A stretch of DNA of 12,295 nt from an uncultured Veillonella sp. GTDB taxonomy: Bacteria; Bacillota; Negativicutes; Veillonellales; Veillonellaceae. The DNA is taken from assembly GCA_900550455.1 (NCBI GenBank), contig URSE01000032.1:1-12295 (forward strand). The letters are read 5' to 3'. How positions within the stretch are numbered: position 1 is the first letter of the stretch; each line of letters begins with the position of its first letter. The notes below the pieces were generated by a model, which was not told where the DNA came from, did not search any database, and saw nothing but the letters and a program-made list of their open reading frames with translations. The translations under genes were made by a program, and so were the position numbers. Positions 5,628-12,295 of this stretch are shown one piece after another.

Positions 5628-7361
5628 ATGAATAAGAAAACTCTTGCTGCAAGCTTTGCAGCAGCGGCACTGGTTGCCCTTGCAGGGACGCCTGCACATG
5701 CGGAAACTGTGCTCTATGTACCGCAAGATGACCGACCAGTGTCCTTGCAATATACAGTAGATACAGCGAAAGCAGCTGGTTTTACTGTTCTTACACCACC
5801 ACAGTCCATCATTTCCGGCAAGACCTACCAGGGACAGGCCGATCAATTGTGGAACTGGGTGGAACAAAATGCGTCTCGGGCGGACGTTATGGTCTTGTCT
5901 ACGGATTCCCTAGTATATGGCGGTCTAGTAGATTCCCGTAAGCACAACCTACCTTTATCTACTTTGCAAACCAGATTGGCTCGCATTAAGGCCCTCAAGG
6001 CTAGCCATCCTACTATACAAATTTATGGCTTCGGCACTGTTATGCGCTCTCCTAGGGCTTCTGGTGGTGGCACAGAACCGGCTTACTATGCTGATTATGG
6101 GCCTACCATTTTCCAAATTGCAGCCCTCCAGGATAAATTAGATGCTGGTAATTTGTCTCAGGCGGAAGCGACTAAGCTCTTGAGCCTCCAATCTCAAGTA
6201 CCTACTGAGTACTTGCAAGATTGGTTCAATCGCCGGGAAGAAAATATGAAGGTTAATAAGGGCCTTATCGATCAAGCCCGGGAAAATACCTTTGCCTACT
6301 TTGCCTTAGGCCACGACGATACTTCCCAATTATCCCAATCCGCTATGGAAGGGCGGTATTTGTCTGACTATGCCAAGGGAATTCCAGAAACCAAGTATGG
6401 CTCCTTCCCTGGGGCTGACCAATTGGGCCTCCTCCTTATGGCCCGGGCCCGTGTAGACCGAACAGGTGACCACCCTAGCTTTGAAGCTATCTATCCATTG
6501 GGCGGGGGATCTGAAACCGTACCTCACTATGAAGATCAAACGGTGGGTAAGACCTTGGCGGAACACGTGCAAGCCATGGGTGGCACCATGGTAACCCAAG
6601 GGAAACCATCCGTTCTTTTGGCTGTTAATACGCCATTGACTAAGACTACAGGTGAATCGGAAGCTTTCGAAAACTTCCCTATGATTTCCAATTCCACCAA
6701 TGCCTTTGTGGACCGGATTCAGGAGGCTGTGGGACAAGGAGTTAACGTATCCCTTGCAGATATCGCTTACTCCAACGGGTCTGATAACACTTTAGTAGGG
6801 GCCCTCTACAAACGAGATTTGCTCTTTAAAATCGGTTCCTATAATGGTTGGAACACAGCCTCTAATACGGTGGGATATGCTATTGCACAGGGATACTTGT
6901 CCAAGTACATGACCCCTGAAGCTCATAAGAAGATGATGGTTCAACAATACTTGGATAACTGGGCCTACCAAGCGAATATTCGTAAGGATATTTACCGCAT
7001 GCAATCCTCTATTCGGACGGACAATGTACGTTATTCCGGAACGGATAATCAAAAGTATGAAGAGTATCTCAATGAACGGGTACAAGATTTTGCACAAAAA
7101 TACTTGCAAGTAGATCCTCGTACGGTAAAAGCGACCCTCCCTTGGGGCCGCCTCTTCGAAACGGATATCACCGTCTACGATCACCCATCAGTACCACTTC
7201 AAAAAGATTTGCGCCTAGAACGGGAAAAACAGGCCCGTATCAAGGCGGCAGAAGCGGCTCGCCAACAACAGGTAGAAGCCTATCAAAAGGCCAATCAACC
7301 CGTGCCACCGGCCCTCCTAGTACCGATTACAAGCGACCCACAAACGACGCCTGCTAAATAG
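5628..7361 (+). CDS. exported DUF4127-family protein
   Basis: A 577-residue protein recognised as DUF4127, a family without an assigned function. A Sec signal peptide (residues 1-25, ending AHA before ETV) places it outside the inner membrane. Visible conserved-looking positions are DDRP (34-37), STDSLVYGG (91-99) with VDSR after it, GHDDTS (228-233), GADQLGLLLMARARVDR (262-278), ADIAYSNGSDN (377-387) and YNGWNTASNTVG (405-416). The many paired Asp/His positions suggest a metal-dependent or sugar-active enzyme, which is inference only. The C-terminus (about 528-560) is a charged Lys/Arg/Glu/Gln-rich helix followed by a Pro-rich tail. AAGGAGA (5614-5620) is 7 bases before the ATG. An acyltransferase gene follows 11 bases after the stop, so the two are almost certainly one operon and may act on the same exported substrate. 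Confidence 0.85.
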   Translation: MNKKTLAASFAAAALVALAGTPAHAETVLYVPQDDRPVSLQYTVDTAKAAGFTVLTPPQSIISGKTYQGQADQLWNWVEQNASRADVMVLSTDSLVYGGLVDSRKHNLPLSTLQTRLARIKALKASHPTIQIYGFGTVMRSPRASGGGTEPAYYADYGPTIFQIAALQDKLDAGNLSQAEATKLLSLQSQVPTEYLQDWFNRREENMKVNKGLIDQARENTFAYFALGHDDTSQLSQSAMEGRYLSDYAKGIPETKYGSFPGADQLGLLLMARARVDRTGDHPSFEAIYPLGGGSETVPHYEDQTVGKTLAEHVQAMGGTMVTQGKPSVLLAVNTPLTKTTGESEAFENFPMISNSTNAFVDRIQEAVGQGVNVSLADIAYSNGSDNTLVGALYKRDLLFKIGSYNGWNTASNTVGYAIAQGYLSKYMTPEAHKKMMVQQYLDNWAYQANIRKDIYRMQSSIRTDNVRYSGTDNQKYEEYLNERVQDFAQKYLQVDPRTVKATLPWGRLFETDITVYDHPSVPLQKDLRLEREKQARIKAAEAARQQQVEAYQKANQPVPPALLVPITSDPQTTPAK

Positions 7362-7372
7362 GTGGTGAAGGC

Positions 7373-8488
7373 GTGAAAAAACCATTTCTTCCTGAAATTA
7401 CCTATATGCGGGGCCTCTGTATGCTGGGGGTTATCGCTATTCATGTAGGGTCGTTAGCCCTATCGAATCCCCAAGCTAATATACAAGTCATAGGATTCTT
7501 GGAAATCCTTTCTCGCTTTGCGGTGCCAGCATTCTTCTTCCTATCGGCCTTTGGTTTCTTTTACCATAGGTCAGTAGATGAGTCTTTTTCCTATAAGGAA
7601 TTTATGACCAAGCGCATTCAGGTGGTCTTTTGGCCCTACCTAGTGTGGTCTCTCTTCTATATCATCTACAACGGCATAGGAGCCCATAGCCTAGGAGGGC
7701 TTATGCCAGGGGCCTTGGGCCCGGCCCTCCTCTTTGGGAATGCCATGTACCACCTTTACTTTTTGGTAATCCTCCTCTGGTTCTACCTCATGATGCCCCT
7801 TTGGCGTGGGGCTGTTAGGGTGGTCCTCAAGGCGCCTGTCTTCTGGTTGAGTTGTTTGTTTATCCTGCAGATGGGTGTTGATTTTATATCCTCCTACAGA
7901 CTGGGTGCTTGGATGGCTCCTTATGGGGCGGCCCATCCAGCCCTCCAGTACCTAGTGGATATGCGACTTAACTATTGGGTTATCCACTATGTGTGGATTT
8001 TCCTCCTGGGGGCTGTTTGCGCAGAAAAGTACGAGGCTGTTCAAACTTGGCTTTGGAAGTACCGCCTTATATTAGGTGGTGCTTTCATCCTATCGGCAGC
8101 TTCCATGTTAGGATCTTATTATTATGTCATGGATCAATGGCATTACACCCTCTTGGAAGCTATTTATACAGTCCACCAACTGAGCCCTATGGGTGTGGCC
8201 TATACGGGTATTGGCACAATTTTCTTCCTCTTCCTCTTTGCCCAATCGCCTATGAACGATTTTGTGCGTACCATGTGGCAGGAGATAGGGGACAAGTCTT
8301 ACGGCATTTATTTGGTCCACCCTCTCATGCTCATCTGGCTAGGGTCTACTATGGCTCATATGGGTTGGACTTATACTAGCAGCCATGTACTTCTTATCTA
8401 CGTCTTAGCTGTGGCTATGTCTTACTTGGCTACCCTAGGACTTTCACAGGTCCCTAAGGGTATTCGAAAATATATATTAGGTCATTAA
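7373..8488 (+). CDS. acyltransferase-3 family membrane protein (OafA/WecH type)
   Basis: A 371-residue polytopic protein with about ten hydrophobic segments, of the AT3 family that carries acyl (often acetyl) groups across the membrane to glycans or other envelope molecules. The family's R-x10-H motif is present as R13 and H24 (ITYMRGLCMLGVIAIHV), and SYGIYLVHP (309-317) is the usual late AT3 helix. No SGNH hydrolase domain is fused, so it is of the membrane-only type; a separate extracytoplasmic partner would be expected if transfer needs one. The start is GTG at 7373 with AGGTGG (7360-7365), which overlaps the DUF4127 stop, at 7 bases. Being directly coupled to an exported DUF4127 protein suggests joint work on one envelope substrate; that substrate cannot be told from sequence. 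Confidence 0.88.
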   Translation: MKKPFLPEITYMRGLCMLGVIAIHVGSLALSNPQANIQVIGFLEILSRFAVPAFFFLSAFGFFYHRSVDESFSYKEFMTKRIQVVFWPYLVWSLFYIIYNGIGAHSLGGLMPGALGPALLFGNAMYHLYFLVILLWFYLMMPLWRGAVRVVLKAPVFWLSCLFILQMGVDFISSYRLGAWMAPYGAAHPALQYLVDMRLNYWVIHYVWIFLLGAVCAEKYEAVQTWLWKYRLILGGAFILSAASMLGSYYYVMDQWHYTLLEAIYTVHQLSPMGVAYTGIGTIFFLFLFAQSPMNDFVRTMWQEIGDKSYGIYLVHPLMLIWLGSTMAHMGWTYTSSHVLLIYVLAVAMSYLATLGLSQVPKGIRKYILGH

Positions 8489-8501
8489 TTGACCCAGTTT
8501 G

Positions 8502-8520
8502 TCACTTTCACAGAGAGTGA
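8502..8520 (+). promoter_or_regulatory. short hairpin in the metN leader
   Basis: TCACTTT (8502-8508) pairs with AGAGTGA (8514-8520) around CACAG, including one G-T pair. No T-run follows, so it is not a terminator. It lies about 9 bases before the metN ribosome binding site. It could be an operator or a translation-control or processing hairpin between the acyltransferase and metN genes. No SAM-riboswitch or T-box features are visible in this 53-base gap. Confidence 0.3.
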
Positions 8521-8541
8521 TGGTTATGAAAGGGATCTATC

Positions 8542-9588
8542 GTGATTCAATTGCAACATATCAGCAAGGTCTACGAGGGTAAAAACCGCGTAGAGGCGCT
8601 GAAAGATATTAACCTTTCCATTAAGGAAGGGGAGATTTACGGCATCATCGGTCATTCCGGCGCCGGTAAATCTACACTCATTCGCTGCATCAATATGTTG
8701 GAACGACCTACATCTGGTGCGGTTATCGTCGATGGCACTGACTTGGTGTCCTTGTCCGAAACGGAATTGCGCAAGGCTCGCAAGTCCATTGGTATGATTT
8801 TCCAACACTTCAATCTCTTATCGTCTCGCACGGTTTACGAAAATGTAGCCTTTCCGTTGGAGCTTCAAGGCCTATCTAAGAGCCAAATCAAGGAACGGGT
8901 TATGCCTATCCTTGATATCGTTAAGTTAACCGACCGTATGGATAACTATCCATCCCAATTGTCCGGTGGCCAAAAGCAACGGGTAGGGATCGCTCGCGCC
9001 TTGGCTTCTGATCCTAAGGTTCTCCTCTGTGATGAAGCAACGTCTGCCTTGGATCCAACTACGACCCAAGATATTTTGGACCTCTTGAAGGATATTAACC
9101 GCAAGATGAACTTGACCATTATCATGATTACCCATGAAATGCAGGTAATCCGTGAAATTTGTGATCATGTAGCGGTGATTGAAGGGGGCTATATCTTAGA
9201 AGAGGGGACTGTAGTGGATGTATTCACCAATCCTCGCGAAAAGACGACCCGAGAATTTATCGGCTCTGTTGTTAAAGAAGATCTTCCTAAGGCAGCCTTG
9301 GCTCACCTCAATATGCAAGACACTTGGGCAGAGGGAACTGCTCCAGTGGTCCGTCTCAAGTTCACCGGCAATGCGACAGATGAACCTGTGGTGGCAGGCT
9401 TGGTTAAACGCTTTGGCCTAGATGTATCCATCCTCTTTGGCGGGATTGACTATATCCAAGATACATCTGTAGGTCGCCTCATCATCGTCCTCGAAGGCGA
9501 ACGGTCTAAGGCACAAGAAGGGCTTGATTACATTAAGGAATTACCAATTGGAAGTGAGGTGATCGGTTATGTCCCAACAAATCATTAA
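8542..9588 (+). CDS. metN: methionine ABC transporter ATP-binding protein MetN
   Basis: Cytoplasmic ATPase of the MetNIQ importer for methionine and related compounds. The 348 residues hold an ABC domain with Walker A GHSGAGKST (37-45), Q-loop near Q88, signature LSGGQ (140-144), Walker B LLCDEA (161-166) and switch His in ITHEM (H198). A C-terminal NIL (ACT-like) domain from about 265 to 345 binds methionine in MetN homologues and inhibits transport when the cell is replete. The start is GTG at 8542 with AAGGGA about 7 bases upstream; the ATG at 8526 is in another frame. Its end overlaps metI by 20 bases. No metQ is found in the window, so the binding protein must be encoded elsewhere or be shared. 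Control by a SAM riboswitch is not supported by the leader. Confidence 0.95.
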   Translation: MIQLQHISKVYEGKNRVEALKDINLSIKEGEIYGIIGHSGAGKSTLIRCINMLERPTSGAVIVDGTDLVSLSETELRKARKSIGMIFQHFNLLSSRTVYENVAFPLELQGLSKSQIKERVMPILDIVKLTDRMDNYPSQLSGGQKQRVGIARALASDPKVLLCDEATSALDPTTTQDILDLLKDINRKMNLTIIMITHEMQVIREICDHVAVIEGGYILEEGTVVDVFTNPREKTTREFIGSVVKEDLPKAALAHLNMQDTWAEGTAPVVRLKFTGNATDEPVVAGLVKRFGLDVSILFGGIDYIQDTSVGRLIIVLEGERSKAQEGLDYIKELPIGSEVIGYVPTNH

Positions 9589-10222
9589 TCTCTTGATTCA
9601 GGGTGTCGGTGAAACCCTACAAATGACGGTCATTTCTACGATTGCTTCCATGATTATCGGTATCCCTTTGGGGGTTATCTTGGTAGTGACCTCTAAGGGC
9701 CATATACTGGCTAATAAATTCATCAATAACATCTTGGGAGCCATCGTCAATGCAGGTCGTTCCATCCCATTCATCATCTTGATGGTTGCCATCATTCCAT
9801 TTACCCGCATGGTGGTAGGTACCTCCATTGGGACTACAGCGGCTTGTGTACCTTTAACCTTGTCCGCTATTCCATTCTTGGCTCGTTTGGTAGAGACGTC
9901 CATCAAGGAAGTTAATTTTGGTGTTATCGAAGCAGCTCAAACTATGGGTGCTTCTCCCTTCCAAATTATTAAGAAGGTTCTCCTTCCTGAATCTAAATCT
10001 AACATTGTAGATAATGTAACGGTATTGGTAGTCAACCTCATTTCCTACTCCGCTATGGCTGGTGCTATCGGTGGGGGTGGTCTTGGTGACATTGCTATTC
10101 GCTACGGTTACCAACGCTTCCAAGGGGATGTGATGATTGCTACTATCATCATCCTTATTGTAATGGTTCAAGTATGCCAAATGATTGGTGACACCATTTC
10201 CCGTCGTCTCAATCATAAATAG
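9569..10222 (+). CDS. metI: methionine ABC transporter permease MetI
   Basis: Membrane subunit of the methionine importer, 217 residues, the usual MetI length, with about five membrane segments. The cytoplasmic coupling loop carries the ABC permease EAA motif EAAQTMGASPFQIIKKVLLP (121-140), and NAGRSIPFIILM (61-72) and the glycine-rich GAIGGGGLGD (166-174 region) are MetI-like. The gene starts inside metN (20-base overlap), with GAGGTGAT (9556-9563) as ribosome binding site, so translation is coupled and subunit ratio fixed. The yerC-like regulator follows 8 bases after its stop. Confidence 0.95.
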   Translation: MSQQIINLLIQGVGETLQMTVISTIASMIIGIPLGVILVVTSKGHILANKFINNILGAIVNAGRSIPFIILMVAIIPFTRMVVGTSIGTTAACVPLTLSAIPFLARLVETSIKEVNFGVIEAAQTMGASPFQIIKKVLLPESKSNIVDNVTVLVVNLISYSAMAGAIGGGGLGDIAIRYGYQRFQGDVMIATIIILIVMVQVCQMIGDTISRRLNHK

Positions 10223-10230
10223 AGGTTCTT

Positions 10231-10533
10231 ATGGTTAACGAAAAGTTACGGTCCCAAGATCATGACGAACTCTTTGAGGCAATCTTGACCATGGAAACCA
10301 TAGATGATTGCTATGCCTTCTTTGAAGACCTGTGCACCATTAAGGAAATTCAATCTTTGGCCCAACGCTTGCAAGTGGCTAAGTTGTTGCGAGCTGGGGA
10401 CTCTTACGAGACCATCGTAGAAAAGACGGGGGCCTCTACGGCCACTGTATCCCGGGTTAAGCGATCCCTAGTCTATGGGGCTGATGGTTATAACCGGGTA
10501 TTGGATTGCTTAGAGGCCAAGCATAAGGTCTAA
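10231..10533 (+). CDS. YerC/YecD-family TrpR-like DNA-binding regulator
   Basis: A 100-residue protein of the TrpR superfamily branch called YerC/YecD. The stretch EIQSLAQRLQVAKLLRAG (39-56) and the helix-turn-helix SYETIVEKTGASTATVSRVKR (58-78) match the family closely, with the recognition helix around ASTATVSRVKR. These proteins are thought to be small dimeric transcription regulators; their ligand is not established. AGAGG (10221-10225) lies 5 bases before the ATG and overlaps the metI stop region. Its place between metI and the TSUP gene suggests that it senses or controls an amino-acid or sulphur-related state, possibly repressing this operon, which is inference. A target site cannot be assigned; the metN leader hairpin is one candidate. 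Confidence 0.9.
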   Translation: MVNEKLRSQDHDELFEAILTMETIDDCYAFFEDLCTIKEIQSLAQRLQVAKLLRAGDSYETIVEKTGASTATVSRVKRSLVYGADGYNRVLDCLEAKHKV

Positions 10534-10546
10534 GGAAGGATGTGTT

Positions 10547-11332
10547 ATGGATATATTGGGATTAGGGCCCGACTACTCGGTAGCCCTCTTACTCCTCATT
10601 GCAGGGGCCTTTGCAGGCTTTGTGGATTCTATCGTTGGTGGTGGTGGCTTGGTATCTGTGCCGGCTTTTCTCCTGACCAACCTACCACCGGCTATGGCAC
10701 TAGGGACCAATAAGTGCTCCTCTATCTTTGGGGCTGCAACGGCATCGATCACCTTTATCCGTAATGGCATGGTGGATTTTCCCTTTGTCAAGAAACTGCT
10801 ACCCTTCGTTTTTGTGGGCTCTATGCTGGGGACCTTTTGTGTCATATCCCTGCCACCGCTCTATGTAAAACCACTCTTAATCATCCTACTCATAGGCGTT
10901 ATGACCTATGTGTTGACCAAGAAATCATGGGGTGAAGTAAACCGCAAGACCGCGGTAGTGGGCAAGGCCCTCTATGCCTGCATGGGCATGGTCCTCTGCC
11001 TAGGCTTCTACGATGGCTTCATAGGCCCTGGGGTAGGGACCTTCTTCATTATGGGCTTTATCTATACGGGCTTTGACTTCGTACATGCCTCTGGCAATGC
11101 TAAGGTCATGAATTTTACTTCTAACTTGGCCTCCCTACTAGTCTTCATCGCTATGGGCTATGTCAATTTCTTCTTTGGCCTATCCTGTGCTGTGGGACAA
11201 ATTATCGGCGCCTCCATGGGGGCGCGTTTAGCTATCTTGAAGGGCTCTGGCTTTATTCGGGCGGTCTTTATTGTAGTTACCTCAGTTATGTTGATTAAAC
11301 TTATCTGGGACTACGTATCCACAATTTTATAA
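10547..11332 (+). CDS. TSUP (TauE/SafE) family membrane permease, YfcA-like
   Basis: A 261-residue membrane protein with about seven or eight helices and the two internal family repeats: AGFVDSIVGGGGLVSVPAFL (23-42) and GFYDGFIGPGVGTFFIMG (153-170), each starting a half. NAKVMNFTSNLASL (184-197) is the other familiar segment, echoing the first half's GTNKCSSIFGA. Members move small organic acids, sulphite, sulphoacetate or other sulphur anions; the YfcA branch has no firm substrate. GGAAGGA (10534-10540) stands 6 bases before the ATG, and only 13 bases separate it from the yerC-like gene. Position behind metNI favours a sulphur compound as substrate, but this is inference. A terminator follows 6 bases after the stop. 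Confidence 0.9.
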   Translation: MDILGLGPDYSVALLLLIAGAFAGFVDSIVGGGGLVSVPAFLLTNLPPAMALGTNKCSSIFGAATASITFIRNGMVDFPFVKKLLPFVFVGSMLGTFCVISLPPLYVKPLLIILLIGVMTYVLTKKSWGEVNRKTAVVGKALYACMGMVLCLGFYDGFIGPGVGTFFIMGFIYTGFDFVHASGNAKVMNFTSNLASLLVFIAMGYVNFFFGLSCAVGQIIGASMGARLAILKGSGFIRAVFIVVTSVMLIKLIWDYVSTIL

Positions 11333-11337
11333 AAGTT

Positions 11338-11371
11338 GGCTCCTCACTTTTCTATGAGGGGCCTTTCTTTT
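11338..11371 (+). terminator. terminator of the metNI-yerC-TSUP operon
   Basis: GGCTCCTCA (11338-11346) pairs with TGAGGGGCC (11355-11363), with one G-T pair and an 8-base loop, followed by TTTCTTTT. It begins 6 bases after the TSUP stop codon. Confidence 0.9.
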
Positions 11372-11376
11372 ATAAT
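11371..11376 (+). promoter_or_regulatory. possible -10 element for the SDR gene
   Basis: A perfect TATAAT touches the T-run of the preceding terminator. No good -35 is seen. A start near 11383 would leave a leader of about 90 bases with hairpins at 11420-11433 and 11433-11456. Tentative. Confidence 0.3.
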
Positions 11377-11419
11377 GAAGATATCTATTTCTCTTTCCCT
11401 GTTTGTGTATTGTGAAAGC

Positions 11420-11456
11420 TCTCTAAGTAGAGACCTCGGCTCTTTCTGCTTGAGGT
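11420..11456 (+). promoter_or_regulatory. leader hairpins before the SDR gene
   Basis: TCTCT/AGAGA (11420-11424 with 11429-11433, AAGT loop) is followed by ACCTC (11433-11437) pairing with GAGGT (11452-11456). The second would hide an SD-like GAGGTGG just upstream of the ATGAGG (11459-11464) that serves the start codon. Short stems, so this may be chance. Confidence 0.2.
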
Positions 11457-11472
11457 GGATGAGGATTAAACG

Positions 11473-12240
11473 ATGCCCTATAACATTGAAAATCAAGTAG
11501 CCCTAATCTCGGGGGGGACCTCTGGAATTGGGTATGCGACAGCTGAAATTTTATTGCGCCAAGGCTGGTCCGTGGTCATTAATGGCCGCCGGGAAATGCA
11601 TGGTGAAAAGGCCTTGGTCAAACTTCGGCGTATTTCTTCCAAGGTTCGATTTGTCGCAGGAGACGTGTCTAAGCTCTCTGACTGCCAGCGGATTGTGAAG
11701 GAAACTGTGGACCGCTTTGGTCCCATTACGGCTTTAGTTACAGCGGCGGGCTACTACGAAGAAACACTTTTAGCGGATGTGACGGAAGCTTCTTTTGACG
11801 AGATGTTTGGAACCAACGTCAAGGGAACAGTCTTTCTCTGCCAAGCAGCCTTACCCTATTTACGTCAGTCTCGGGGGTCTATCGTGACCGTCTCTTCTGA
11901 TGCGGGCTTGCAGGGAAATGTGGCCTGCTCTACCTATGGGGCATCTAAGGGGGCTATCGTCTCCTTTACTAAGTCGTTAGCCCTAGAAATGGCTCCTTAC
12001 AAGGTGCGGGTCAATTGTGTTTGTCCAGGCGATGTGGATACATCCCTCTTAGATAAGCAAATTGCTCGGGGCAACCAGGATGCAGAGCAAGCTAAACGTG
12101 AGATGGGCGAGCATTATCCCTTGGGCCGTATTGGCTTACCTGATGAAGTGGGGGAGGTTATCGCCTTTTTGATTAGCGACAAAGCCTCCTTTGTCACAGG
12201 GGCTGCTTGGACCGTCGATGGGGGCCTTACCTCTTGGTAG
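11473..12240 (+). CDS. short-chain dehydrogenase/reductase (classical SDR)
   Basis: A 255-residue cytosolic NAD(P)-dependent oxidoreductase with a Rossmann fold. The cofactor-binding glycine motif is GGTSGIG (14-20), slightly altered from TGxxxGIG. D64 in GDVSK contacts the adenine in relatives, and AAG at 91-93 replaces the usual NAG. The catalytic set is N115, S142, Y155 and K159 (YGASK), all present, and CPGDVDT (184-190) is the usual Pro-Gly segment. The protein ends with the typical VTGAAWTVDGGLTSW. The residue after strand beta-2 is NGRR (38-40 region), whose Arg residues would suit NADP(H), which is inference. GAGG (11461-11464) is 8 bases before the ATG. The gene stands alone after a terminator, so the substrate cannot be inferred; FabG-like or sugar/alcohol dehydrogenases are possible. 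Confidence 0.92.
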   Translation: MPYNIENQVALISGGTSGIGYATAEILLRQGWSVVINGRREMHGEKALVKLRRISSKVRFVAGDVSKLSDCQRIVKETVDRFGPITALVTAAGYYEETLLADVTEASFDEMFGTNVKGTVFLCQAALPYLRQSRGSIVTVSSDAGLQGNVACSTYGASKGAIVSFTKSLALEMAPYKVRVNCVCPGDVDTSLLDKQIARGNQDAEQAKREMGEHYPLGRIGLPDEVGEVIAFLISDKASFVTGAAWTVDGGLTSW

Positions 12241-12295
12241 ATATAGGGGTGGCTTAGGATAAGACACTTCTTTATGTATATATAACAAAGATTTT

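Noticed and set aside
7691..8379. Alternate frames within the acyltransferase gene on both strands
   Set aside because: Shadow frames without ribosome binding sites, overlapping a gene with clear family motifs.
8489..8541. SAM (S-box) riboswitch or T-box before metN
   Set aside because: The gap is only 53 bases and has no S-box core, no T-box sequence and no terminator hairpin.
1..12295. Mobile elements, CRISPR arrays, toxin-antitoxin or phage-defence genes
   Set aside because: I looked for transposase motifs, terminal repeats, regularly spaced repeats and small paired genes and found none.

Overview
The window looks like an ordinary chromosomal stretch of a mid-GC Firmicute, most likely a diderm of the class Negativicutes (Veillonella/Megasphaera/Dialister type). 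This is inferred from the strong AGGAGG-type ribosome binding sites, a YerC/TrpR-like regulator, a DUF4127 exported protein, a sugar/LPS-kinase-like protein and a MenA-type prenyltransferase. No 16S or other decisive marker is present, so the assignment is tentative. I see no mobile element, CRISPR array, phage gene or rRNA. No gap between genes exceeds about 210 bases.

Left part, minus strand (121-2041): an EamA/DMT-family transporter followed by menA, ending at a strong bidirectional hairpin terminator at 121-160. Then, on the plus strand (2217-3885), two adjacent genes for exported proteins of unknown function. They appear to be diverged tandem paralogues and end at a long terminator shared with the convergent gene on the other side. 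Next, on the minus strand (3946-5420, read from right to left), come tadA, a tRNA-Ser(CGA) gene, a terminator, a promoter, and a small kinase-fold protein with an unusual catalytic loop. The tadA reading frame has no stop of its own before the tRNA: it runs 47 bases into the tRNA-Ser gene and ends on a TAG inside the tRNA.

Right part, plus strand (5628-12240): a two-gene unit of an exported DUF4127 protein and an acyltransferase-3 membrane protein, 11 bases apart; a tight unit of metN, metI, a YerC-like TrpR-family regulator and a TSUP (TauE/SafE) membrane permease, closed by a terminator at 11338-11371; and finally a stand-alone short-chain dehydrogenase/reductase.

Working picture: the window is mostly envelope and transport functions (quinone biosynthesis, methionine uptake, small-molecule export, envelope acylation) plus tRNA decoding (tadA and tRNA-Ser). 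The points most worth a second look are the tadA/tRNA-Ser overlap, the paralogous secreted pair, the DUF4127/acyltransferase couple as a possible exported-glycan modification unit, the kinase-like protein with Arg where the catalytic Asp is expected, and a MetNI operon that carries a TrpR-like regulator and a TSUP permease but no MetQ.
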